Shown here: positions 54,900-64,000 of the stretch, in pieces
Position numbering within the stretch: the stretch's first letter is position 1
How the letters are laid out: every line of letters begins with the position of its first letter
From: Dromiciops gliroides
Lineage: Eukaryota; Chordata; Mammalia; Microbiotheria; Microbiotheriidae
DNA: 64,000 nt
NCBI RefSeq assembly: GCF_019393635.1
Contig: NC_057861.1
Span: 664,536,232 to 664,600,231 of the forward strand
Direction: 5' to 3'
Notes under the pieces: model-generated
Seen by the model: the letters and a program-made list of their open reading frames with translations, nothing else
Databases searched by the model: none
What the model was told of the DNA's origin: nothing
Program-made: the position numbers and the translations under genes

Positions 54900-55970
54900 T
54901 CAAACCTAAGCATTCTGCCTCTCTGAGAATGTTTTGAAAAGTACTTTCATTGAATTTTCATATCAAATTTGATGCTCAGAGCCGCTATTGGATTCAGCAG
55001 GAGGGAAGGTAGAGATGTCAAGGAAGCAGATGTTGCCTTTGTAAAAAAACAGATGCTGTATGCTTAATTTTACATGACAAAAAAATCTATTATTAAAAGA
55101 TAGCATCTGTCTTTTTAGGGGGAATTTCTTTTCTCAACCAGGTTGATAAAGTATACTATAATTCCTTTTATTCAGAGTTTAACATGTATAAATACTAAGC
55201 CAAGAAGGTGGATGGAGAATCTAGCTAAGGTTAAGTAGTGTCTCCAAAGAGAGAACAAATGGATTGTTTATATTTTGAGAGGATTGTCAATCAGAAATAT
55301 CTCATTGCTGAGCCCTGATGTCTCCTTAACTATATATGTCTGACAGTGGTGGGGATCCCTCTGAGGCTGTCCATTAAAGAAAGGTATGAAATCCATCAGC
55401 CAGCCTAGAGTGTGATTGCACATGACTTTGATCACCAAGAAAGGTAGAACCATCTAAGCCTGATTGTTGAAATCCCTCATTCTCCCTCCATAAGGTCAAA
55501 CATGTACTGCTCGCTGCCCCCCAGGAACCTAATTAAAGCCTAGCCTTTTTGAGATAAATTAAGCATTCACAGGCAGGCACCCACAGCTGTCAGGGAACCA
55601 TCTCCTCAAGGACAGCGGCACCTTGACAGGCCTTCGTTAAAGTGTTTCCTCCTCTAGTATGTGAACTCCTGAAAAATCACGCCTTTCATCTCAGATTTGA
55701 CAGCTGGTCCTGAAAACCTCTGTGAGGGTGTGCTGCTTTTCCTCCTTTGGGGAGGGAGCCAACATCTTCTCATCTGTGGACACTCAAAGGGATTGCAGCA
55801 GTGAATCCCATGGATTGCCTGTTCCGTCAGAGGCAGGAAAAACTGATGAAAAAAGAAAGGCTACAAACTCTGATCTAAAAAGTATTGAATTTTCCAATTA
55901 GGTTTTTGGCATTTGGATGGCAGAGTCTTCATTTGCCTTTAAAGACACACACACAAAAAAAACTTCCTTA
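54900..55970. other. Non-repetitive block; candidate conserved non-coding element
   Basis: I see no repeat in this kilobase. The part at 55500-55840 is less AT-rich and non-repetitive. It holds homeodomain-like 'cctaattaaag' (55528-55538), a 'gataaattaag' and an E-box 'cagctg'. That resembles deeply conserved vertebrate enhancers, but conservation cannot be judged from one sequence. Confidence 0.3.
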
Positions 55971-55988
55971 AACTATTAGAAATCCAAG

Positions 55989-56151
55989 GGGCAGCTAGGT
56001 GGTGCAGTGGATAGAGCACCAACCCTGGATTCAGGAGGACCTGAGTTCAAATCTGGCCTCAAACACTTGACACCTACTATCTGTGTGACGCTGGGCAAGT
56101 CACTTAACCCCAACTGCCTCATAAAAAAGAAAGAGAGAGAGAGAGAGAGAG
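55989..56151 (+). mobile_element. WSINE1/MAR1-type SINE with (GA)n-rich tail
   Basis: Forward copy, exact 11-bp duplication 'agaaatccaag' (55978-55988, 56152-56162). The tail is AAAAAAGAAA followed by about 11 GA units. Confidence 0.92.
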
Positions 56152-56339
56152 AGAAATCCAAGCTGAATAACTCCAATGAGACAGTGGCATCTTTATGGCA
56201 GGCCTCCTATAAATATGCATAGCTTTGAATTGAGACAGGCTAAGGAACTGAGAGAGGTGAAATATGTAAGTAGTTTGCTCAAAACTCACTAAAAGTAAGT
56301 ACCTAGTGAATTCAGGTAGGTAGGCTGTGGTCTAGAAGA

Positions 56340-56540
56340 TTTCAGGATTATAAATCTAGAGTGGGAAAAGTCCTCAGAGGTCATTTAGTGCACCCCTTTA
56401 TTTCACATGTAAGGAAACCCAGAGTTTAGGTGACTTGCCCAAGGTCACACAGGCAGTTAAGTGTCCAAAGAGAATTTGAACCAAAGACTCAGCTACCGGC
56501 ATCAATGCTCCTGACATTATATCAAGCTGCCTCTAATATT
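56340..56540 (-). repeat. MIR-like SINE
   Basis: 'tttaggtgacttgcccaagg' and 'gagaatttgaaccaaagact' are reverse MIR core. Confidence 0.7.
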
Positions 56541-57036
56541 ATGGTATGTGAGAGTTGGTACATAATGGATAGGACTACTACATATCCAGTGAGAAGGAGT
56601 ACAAGCCATGTCTGATTGTCAATAGATTCTATTCCAAAGGTTCACTTCTAAGTCAGTTGCATTTATCCACAGAGACCATATGGTTCATGGGCCAGCCTAC
56701 AACATCCTACTTAACTCATCATGTCCCTGAAGTATTATATTAAGCTAATGGCAAATGTAGTGCACTATGTACATGAGGATAGTATGCCAATATCCCTGGG
56801 TTGTAGAGTGCATTGGGTATTGGGGGGGGGGATAGTATAGAAAGAATGGAATGCATAAAGTTGTAAAGAGTTTTAAATGGCAGAGAATCCTATTTAATCC
56901 TAGAAATAGTAAAAAGCTACTGGAGTTTACTAAGTCGGGAAGGGATCAGACTTGCACTTTAGAAAAATCACTTTGGTAGCCATAAAGATGTACCATCCTG
57001 GTTCATCCTGAGTGCAGGAAGGATCACCCTCTATAC

Positions 57037-57264
57037 CAGTGGTATAAGAATGAAATGGAAATAAGGGGAGAAGAAGGGGAAGGGGGAGAGAGAAAATTAA
57101 ACCATGCATAGAAAACTCAGAATACCACACACATTCATGTATATGTATACACACATACCAACACCTTAAAATCAAATAGGAATGACATTTTAATCTGGTT
57201 CAGGCCATGCATGGGAGCATTGTGATCCACATGTAGCCTGCAGGCTCTGTGTTTGATGCCTCTG
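57037..57264. mobile_element. hAT-type MITE ('cagtggtat' ends) inside L2
   Basis: Inverted ends 'cagtggtata' and 'gtttgatgcctctg', with the same internal 'acattttaatctggttcagg' family text as the copy at 51163. Imperfect 8-bp flanks 'ctctatac' (57029-57036) and 'ctttacac' (57265-57272). Confidence 0.7.
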
Positions 57265-58030
57265 CTTTACACAGATGCCAAAGGAATTTTCTTAAAGTGC
57301 AGAGAAAATCTTGAGGTATATAAACCAAATAGGAGGCTGCTATAATATCCAGAAGAAAGTCAATGAAAACCCAAAGTAGCGTGGTACCTGTGTGAACAGA
57401 AAGGAGGAAGCACATCCAAGAACTGTTGTGGGGAAAGAAATGACAGGATCTGACAGCTGATTGGATATGTGATGAAAGTGTGTGAGAGAGAGAAATCAAG
57501 CATTTTATCAAGGCTGTGAACCTCACTGACTGGAAGGATTATGTTGTCCTCAACAACAATAAAAACTTCAGGAAAGGGAACTGATTTGAAGGGAAGGATA
57601 ATGAATTGTCTTTTAGATTTGTTGAGATTGGGATACCTATGGGACATCTGGTTCAAAATGTTCAGTGGGCAGGCAGTTTATAATGTGGGACTAGAGGCTA
57701 GGAGATAGACAAGGTCTACATATACATATATGGGAGTTATCTCATACATATGGTAATTGGTCCCATGAAAGCTCATGAGGTCTTTGAGTAAAAAAGAGAA
57801 CCCAAGAAAGAGACATGGGGTACATCCACATTTAGTGAGCATGACATAAATGATGATGAATCAACAAAGGAAATCAAGGAGTAACCAGATTGAAAAGAAG
57901 AGAACCAGGAAAGAGTATTGTCATGAAACACAGAGAAGAAAGAACATTCAGGAAATGATCAATGGGATCAAAGTTGTCAAGAGGTCAAGAAGAAATCAGG
58001 ATTATGGAAAGATAATTAGATTTGGTAATT

Positions 58031-58205
58031 GAGGGGCAGCTAGGGGGCACAATGGATAGAGCACTGGCCCTGGAGTCAGGAGGACCTGAGTTCAAATCTG
58101 GCCTCAGATACTTAATACTTACTAGCTGTGTGACCCTGGGCAAGTCACTTAACCCCAATTGCCTCACCAAAAAAAAGGAAAAAAAAGAGAAAAAGAAAAA
58201 AAAAA
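58031..58205 (+). mobile_element. WSINE1/MAR1-type SINE
   Basis: Forward copy, head 'gaggggcagctagggggcac', A-rich tail with G interruptions. Flanks 'agatttggtaatt' and 'agatttgacaatt' are 11 of 13 identical. Confidence 0.9.
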
Positions 58206-58310
58206 AGATTTGACAATTAAGATATCATTGGTACAATAAATTTGGAGAAAAGCTTCAGCCGAGTATAACGTTGAAAGTCATATTACAGGAGTTTTTAAAA
58301 AGTGAGAGAG

Positions 58311-58458
58311 GGGGAAGCTAGGTGACACAGTGAATAGAGTACCGGCCCTGGAGTCAGGAGGACCTGAGTTCAAATCCGGCCTCAGACACTTGACACTTAC
58401 TAGCTGTGTGGCCCTGGGCAAGTCACTTAACCCTCATTGCCCAGCCAAAAAAAAAAAA
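58311..58458 (+). mobile_element. WSINE1/MAR1-type SINE
   Basis: Forward copy, head 'ggggaagctaggtgacacag', tail of 12 A. Approximate duplication 'gtgagagag' / 'atgagagaa'. Confidence 0.9.
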
Positions 58459-58984
58459 TGAGAGAAAGGAAATGAAGCCTGACTTTTTCAAGGAATCTGG
58501 TTCAGAAAGAGAAGAGAAATATAGGAGAACAGAGATGATGACAGCACTAAATCTGCACTAAGATTTTTAAGGAGAGACTTGGAAAGTATTTGTAGAATAA
58601 CATTGAGGATAAGAGAGAATATGAAGAATAGTGAGTATGGGCAATTTGTTTGAGAAGACAAAAGGGAATGGGATAGGGGGTACATGTCAAGGATTTGGTC
58701 TTATCAAGAAGATCCAAATTTTCATCAGACATAGGAATAAGAGTGAAAATGACGGGGAATGATCTGAAGGGATTATGAGATGAGGATCAAAAGTTGCCAG
58801 ATGGTAAAAAGGAGAAAAGAAGGAATTTTAGGCAAATATGATTCTGAGGGGGAGGGGTAAAGATTGAGGGGAGAATGTCAGCTGAAGCAACAGTGTGTCG
58901 TATGAGGTTCAAAGAAAGAAGAGAAAGTTTGGAGCAGCTATTTTGGCAAGTGGAATAAAAGAATAAGCTTTCAAATAGAAATTG

Positions 58985-59075
58985 TTTCATTTACTATATT
59001 TGTATCCCAAAGTTCCTATCATAGTGCATGGCATATATGAAGTATTTCATTAATGCTTATTAATCATTTAAAAAA
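58985..59075 (+). mobile_element. L2 LINE 3' terminal fragment
   Basis: 'tatttgtatcccaaagttcc', 'tagtgcatggcatatatgaa' and 'ttaatgcttatt' are the final L2 bases. Confidence 0.6.
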
Positions 59076-59239
59076 TCAATTAAAGAAAAGTAGAAGCATG
59101 GCTTTGCTACAGTGAGGGCATAGTTGAGATTAGATAACATGGTTCTGGGACTTCCCTCCATCTTCATTCAACAGTCTGTGAGAGCCATAGGAAATGGTTG
59201 GTGGGAAAAATGCTGGCAGGGCTCATGTTTGGCAAGGTG

Positions 59240-60380
59240 AGTCAATAAGCGTCAAGCATGAAGTGCCTACTTTATGCCAATGACTCTACTAAACATTGGA
59301 GATACAAAGAAAGTCAGAAGACACATGAAAACAACTATGTGCAATCAAATTATATATAGGATAAATTAGAAATAATCAATAGAGGTAAGGCATTAGTCCT
59401 AAGGATTCAGGAAATGCTTCTTGTAGAAGATGGAATTTTAACTGTGACAAGAAAGGACAAGAGAGCAAGAGATTAAAAATAGAGGATAGTGTAAAATTTA
59501 ATGGGTTCACTAAAGGGTCAAGATTTTGCAAGGAGGACAGCATAAGCATAATATGGGCAGCGGCCTGGCAAAATATTAATGGAGAGAGAGAGATTTCAGG
59601 TCAAAATGTGAACAAAGATTAGGTTTTGGGGGAGCGGGGAGTAAGAGAGAGGGAGGATAAAACCACAGGAAATGGTGGCCAGATACAAGAATTTCAGAGT
59701 TCTTGATCATAAAAGTGAAGCATTTGTAGATGGTGACAAGGTCAAGAGTCTGAGCTTTTCTGTGTGTCGCTGAGGTGGAGTGGAGCCAGGTCACACTAAG
59801 ACACAGAGAGGTTGGTATAACTAAGGAAAGATCAACACATATGTTGATTTTTCCTACTAGGAGGGCAGAAGCTAGCATGGGGAGGGAGATCATGAGTCAG
59901 GAACTGAAGTGATTGAGAAAGGAAGGAGAATGCTCTTGAGGTCAGTCAGTAACAACCACCAGAATCCAAAATGGGTAATAAATTTGGATAGACTGAGTAT
60001 CAAAAGGAGAATGATTGCTGAGTGATGGCAGTGGGGGAGAGTGTAAAAGACCCCACGAGAAACAGGTTATATTCCAATTCCATCTCCAGCACTAATGAGT
60101 CAGGGGGTATGAGCCAAGGTGTAAACTCATACTAGAAAGGAAGGACTTGATGCAGTGCTATCCAGGGAAAGCCACTGGAAAATGTAAGATGTCTAAAAAT
60201 CAAGGAACCCTATTCATTACAGAGAGCCAGAGTTCCAGAGAGCACAGGAAATAAGATGGAGAGCTATGCATTAGAACATGGGCATGGGGCTAGAGTTGTG
60301 GGGTGGAGATGAAAGAGCTGGCAATAAGAGGGGAGGGGGTAGTTTTTTTGCATAGCAAGGAAAGCTAAAGCAATTTCATT
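59240..60380 (+). repeat. Ancient dispersed repeat and unassigned sequence
   Basis: 59245-59320 is a copy of the 'tactatgtgccagg' repeat ('aagtgcctactttatgccaa'). The text to about 59900 ('gatggaattttaactgtgac' and following) resembles the extended form of that repeat. From 59940 to 60380 I see nothing I can name. Confidence 0.4.
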
Positions 60381-60789
60381 TTGTCTGCACTTCCTCTATG
60401 TCATCCCTGACCCTGTTTGTACTGCAGCCCTCCATCCTAGCTGCTCATAGAGGCAGTTCTAGTTCTGTGAAATTTCTTAGCTATGCAGCCCTGTACACCC
60501 CACTTAACAACTGTGTCTCAGTTTTCACTGTTCCACAAAAAGAGAATAATCATATCTGCACTATTTCTCTCAGCACTTAGAGTGCTGGATTTTGTAAAAA
60601 AAAAAAAAAAATTTAACTATATCTATATGAAAAATTATGATTATGTGAAAAATTATAACTTTAGAAAAATCATAATTGGACCGTAAATTCCTTCATGGTC
60701 ACTATTCAAACCCAAAAATATTTTAGCTAATTTAAGGCCTAATCTGACTGGGGGGGGGGGCGGTGCCTAATCTAACTGGAGGACTAATC

Positions 60790-61375
60790 TGGGGACTTTT
60801 AACTGGCTAGCTATCTGACTGCTATTAATTTAGTATGGGCCCTTTAAAAAAATTTCTCCACACCGCTCCCAAATTGATAAGCAAAGGATTAAGAAGCCTC
60901 TTAATTAAATAATCAAAGCAGAATTTATTTATAAAAATCAATGTAAAAGATAAGGGTTAAGAAATGCAAATTATACAACCAGTCTGCTTTTAATATAAGG
61001 GCCTTTGCAGCCTCTTGCCTTAGGGTATGCTGGCCTCTGTGGCCTCTCTCCCTTTCTCCCTCATGTACAGTCTCCCCCCTACCCCGCCACATACCCTCTC
61101 CATCAGCCCCTCTCTTTTTACATAGCCTCAGTCTCCTTTCTTCTAACTCCAAGCCCCTTTCACTTTGTCAATCCCTCTGCGTCTTCTCTCTTCTCTATCC
61201 TCACTCTTAGCTTTTTCTCCATCTCCATCTCAGTCTAACTCACTAAAAAAAAAACCCAAAACCTTTTCTCCATACCATTCTTTCTCTGTCTGTCTGTTCT
61301 GTCAGTCCTCCCCCTCAGTGACTCTATCACCCCTTTCTCACCGACCTCCCTCTAGCCTTCTCCCTCAGGTGAAAC
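60790..61375 (-). mobile_element. LTR-like block, minus strand
   Basis: On the minus strand, 'ttataaataaattctgcttt' (AATAAA near 60930) is followed by 'ttgggagcggtgtggagaaa' and then 'cagatagctagccagttaaa' before 'agtcccca' at about 60790. The 'cagNNNagctagNNagtt' end resembles the U5 of the young provirus ('cagactagctagaatt') and of the LTR at 20650. The U3 would be the GA-rich part at 61000-61370. The outer boundary is not defined. A G-run (60750-60760) lies just outside. Confidence 0.45.
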
Positions 61376-61615
61376 TCGGGGCTGGACGCCCCCAAGGCTG
61401 GCCTAGCCACATGCTTCCTGAGCAGCAGCTGGGGCTGGACAAAGCAAACACCAGCTTCCGTGAGGATTTTCATGGGCCTTTCTGCAGTGCCACACCTGTG
61501 GTTCAGGGTTTTCCTCCTCACAGTTTAGCCCGGCTCAGAGCCACCCCCCCTCCTCCCCCAGCTGAAGCAGAGGAGGATGGGAAGCTCCGCTTGTGGAGCC
61601 TGAGGCTAATTTTAA
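61376..61615. other. GC-rich block, unassigned
   Basis: This is the most GC-rich stretch nearby, with a few CpGs ('ggctggacgcccccaaggct'). A plus-strand frame of 156 codons (61165-61635) crosses it and the pyrimidine-rich part. It has no recognisable domain and is serine/proline-rich because of base composition. It may be internal sequence or U3 of the adjacent LTR-like block. Confidence 0.35.
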
Positions 61616-61619
61616 CTCC

Positions 61620-61775
61620 TACAATTTGGAGATAGAAGACCTGACTCTAATACTTCCTACCTGCATGTCCCTGAGTAAGACATCCAGCCTTTCCAAGACT
61701 CAGTCTCCTCATTTGTTAAATGAAGGCATTGAGTCTTTCAAACTCTAAATCTACGATCTTATCATCCAGTGATTA
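61620..61775 (+). repeat. MIR SINE
   Basis: 'gactcagtctcctcatttgt' and 'tttcaaactctaaatctacg' are MIR 3' landmarks. Confidence 0.6.
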
Positions 61776-62154
61776 ACATGCTTATTAACAGTTAAGCAGG
61801 AAATTTATGGCACAATACTGTCCTAAAGGGGCATAAACCCCTTCATTGTACATCATCTCTAAAGCAGTGTGGTATATAATGATCTCTTCCTTTCTAGCAA
61901 TTCCTTCTTCCTTAAGTCTCAAGAAACACATTAGGGGAGATTTTTTTTTAACTCTCATTAAATGGAGTTATCAGAACCAAAGTCCTAATGATTTCTAGAC
62001 TTAAGGAATACCTGGTGCACAGAATAGTAATGCTTAAATGAAGGATTTCCTCTAGTTTGTTATATGGGGAGTCAATGAATTTAGTTAACTATTTCCCACA
62101 AAATGCATTTCAGAAGATGATATTTTTTGAGTCTTACAGTTGTATAGTAAAAGG

Positions 62155-62330
62155 AGTATTATATTTAGAAACAGAAAAGATGTGGGGTCCGATCTTAAGT
62201 CCCACTACTTACACATGTTCTTGTAGAAGTCACTTAAACCCTCAGAGCCTCGGTTTTCTCATCTGCTAAATGAGAGAAAAGAGCTAGATATTTTCTGAGG
62301 TTCCTTTCAGCTCTAAATCTATTTTCCTCC
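62155..62330 (+). repeat. MIR SINE
   Basis: 'cctcggttttctcatctgct' and 'ctgaggttcctttcagctct' follow in MIR order. Confidence 0.65.
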
Positions 62331-62334
62331 ATAA

Positions 62335-63200
62335 TTTCCCCCATTTTCCTTCTAGTTTATCTGGTGGTCAATTAGTACTCTATTCCATGAGTGGGGGAAA
62401 AAAAACCTAACCATGAATTTTAATAGCCTGCTATTCTTGTCACTTAACAATTGAGACTATTCCTGCTGCATGATAAGAAGCCAAACTCTGAGCTTTCAAA
62501 GCTACATTTCTTTTCCCAAAACTGCTGGTCAATTTTTAAAACTGGAAAATGCCCCAGCCCTATATAGCACAGGAGTTATCAACTTAATTTATAGACTGGT
62601 GTGAAGAAGGGAAACAAATAAAGGCTACATAAACCTGATATGCATTAAAATAGATGTTGGCTTGAAGTTAAAAATGATTTTTAAGCCAAATAACTTAAAA
62701 TAGCTTTCCTTCATTGACCATACTTGGCCTTTCAACCCCTGACAGGAAAGCTGTTAGGGCTTACATTTTTACTGGGAAAAATAAATTATTTGTTACGTGT
62801 TGTACTCATAATCATACTTTCCCCTATTACAAATGTCTCTGAGATGATCTTTCTTAAGTAGAATTTTAAATGTTTCACTCTCCTGTTGATATTCTTAAAT
62901 CAATCTGTAGGGGATTGAGGGAGGGAAACTAGCTAAAAGGATTAAATTGCCTCTTCCTTTGAATACATTCTGTTGGTGTTATCCATAAAAACAATAAGTA
63001 GTAAAAATATTAACCTCATAAACTATTCCCAGAAGCAATGACTGGTTCTTCCATGTTCTCTCCCATTTATGTAGACTGAAGTAGAAATGCCTAAGAGAAT
63101 TAACACTTATTCAAGTCATTCATCCTTTAATCCTTCAGAGATCAGTGTTTGCATCATTGTAGTATTATGATCCCAGCAATGCAGTTCTTAACTGCCTCCA
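62335..63200. other. No feature seen
   Basis: AT-rich sequence with no recognisable gene or repeat. Confidence 0.4.
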
Positions 63201-63219
63201 CCTCCAAGCAGACAATTTT

Positions 63220-63374
63220 TTTTTTATTTTTTTGGGGGTGTGAGGCAGTTGGGGTTAAGTGACGTGCCCAGCGTCACACAGCTAGTAAGTGTTAAGTGTC
63301 TGAGGCTGGATTTGAACTCAGGTCCTCCTGACTCCAGGGCCAGTGCTCTATCCACTGCGCCACCTAGCTGCCCC
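63220..63374 (-). mobile_element. WSINE1/MAR1-type SINE with 15-bp target duplication
   Basis: Minus-strand copy flanked by exact 'caagcagacaatttt' (63205-63219, 63375-63389). Confidence 0.93.
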
Positions 63375-63568
63375 CAAGCAGACAATTTTATAAGCTCCTC
63401 TAGCCAAAAATATCAGTCACCTAGTGACCAACTTTAGTGGTTCATCCTCCTGCCATTAACTAGGTTGGTCCTTAACCTTCAGCCAGACCCACCCTTGAAG
63501 CTTTTCCAACTTGGTCAAAAACGAGAGAGATTCAGTCCCACTGACAGAGCCTTTGAAAAGTGAGGCTC

Positions 63569-63707
63569 TGGATAAAGCACCGGCCCTGGATTCAGGAGGA
63601 CCCGAGTTCAAATCCAGCCTCAGACACTTGACACTTACTAGCTGTGTGACCCTGGGCAAGTCACTTAACCCTGATCGTCCCCCCCCCTAAAAAAGGGGGG
63701 GAAAAAG
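63569..63707 (+). mobile_element. 5'-truncated WSINE1/MAR1-type SINE
   Basis: It starts inside the head at 'tggataaagcaccggccctg', lacking the first about 22 bases. It is flanked by exact 12-bp 'aaagtgaggctc' (63557-63568, 63708-63719). The truncation therefore happened at insertion. The tail holds C, A and G runs. Confidence 0.93.
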
Positions 63708-64000
63708 AAAGTGAGGCTCACTGACATAGTATGATGAGGCACATGAAAAAAGATCAGTAAAGGCTTTTTTCTCACCATATTCAATAAGCTATTTTTCCAA
63801 TCTCTGGTCCTGGTTCCATACTTCAGTGTTCCTCTTTAAAATACAAGAAGCTAATCTAACCCAGATACTAGACTTCTAAAATAAGAACAATTACAAATAA
63901 TCTAAACCCATATTTCTATCTTAAGCCTTACTATGGCCCAGTAAAACACTTTGAATCTCTAGCATGTGGTGACCAGGAGCTGAAAATGGGATAAAAGGGA

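Larger units (their letters stand above)
56835..58760 (-). mobile_element. L2-type LINE body with decayed reverse transcriptase
   Basis: Read on the minus strand, a DLSAAFDTVDH-like block (about 57990-57970, with a one-base deletion) precedes a PQGSVLGPLLF-like block (DVPHVSFLGSL, about 57820-57790). A YADD-region relic follows (YHMYEITPIYV, about 57750-57720), and then text corresponding to the region downstream of the RT core. The order is that of L2/CR1-superfamily ORF2. The catalytic YADD is lost. It is interrupted by a hAT-type MITE (57037) and by two SINEs (58031, 58311). Confidence 0.65.

Noticed and set aside
54612..54903. Lys/Glu/Gly-rich (plus) and Ser/Phe/Leu-rich (minus) open frames
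   Set aside because: They are produced by the GGAA purine tract.
61165..61635. 156-codon plus-strand frame rich in Ser/Pro
   Set aside because: It spans a pyrimidine-rich and then a GC-rich block with biased composition, and no domain or splice context is seen. It is more likely U3/flank of an LTR-like block.

Overview
This window is nuclear DNA from a mammal, very probably a marsupial and more likely an Australian (australidelphian) lineage than an American opossum. The main clue is about 20 copies of a MIR/CORE-type SINE with a tRNA-like head, the core 'tgtgaccctgggcaagtcac', and a tail directly after 'cctcattgcc'. I associate that form with marsupial WSINE1/MAR1-class SINEs, but the family name is from memory. 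CR1/L3, L2, MIR/THER-like and ORF1-only L1 (HAL1-type) copies fit the same picture. I found no intact host gene, no functional RNA gene and no CRISPR or bacterial feature. Nearly all short open frames are chance or lie inside repeats, so the window reads as intergenic or deep intronic.

Layout. 0-9 kb: unrecognised AT-rich sequence, an RTE-like tail, an L3 3' end split by a SINE, a MAP1LC3A-like retrocopy on the minus strand (3794-4858, exact 11-bp flanking repeats), and a decayed L3 body. 9-20 kb: an ORF1-only L1 on the plus strand (about 10.93-13.2 kb), MIR and SINE copies, an L2 3' end and a GATA microsatellite. 20-27 kb: a CpG-containing solo LTR, an L1 tail, and a second LTR-like block at about 25.2 kb. 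27-34 kb: a CR1/L3 LINE split by a SINE and an L1 tail, a second L1 tail containing a 55-bp-arm inverted repeat, and a near-perfect 31-bp-arm hairpin. 34-43 kb: a deleted Tigger (pogo) transposon, a hAT-type MITE and a 7SL RNA pseudogene.

43-50.4 kb is the most interesting region. One old MIR/THER-like SINE has been split by three later insertions: an ORF1-only L1 with its target-site duplication (43213-46335), a hAT-type MITE (46371-46532), and a very young, compact endogenous retrovirus (46649-50352). The provirus has two 358-bp LTRs that I read as identical and a 4-bp CAAG duplication. It has a leader with a PBS-like site and a splice-donor-like site, and an interior of only 2988 bp. It carries no recognisable gag, pro, pol or env, and its single long open frame (292 codons) is unassigned.

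50-64 kb: more SINEs, MITEs, an L1 tail and L2 pieces (including a decayed RT region on the minus strand at about 56.8-58.8 kb). There is also a non-repetitive block near 55.5-55.85 kb that could be a conserved non-coding element, and a third LTR-like block near 60.8-61.4 kb.

Limits: family names and boundaries come from reading and memory. No alignment, RepeatMasker or database search was run.
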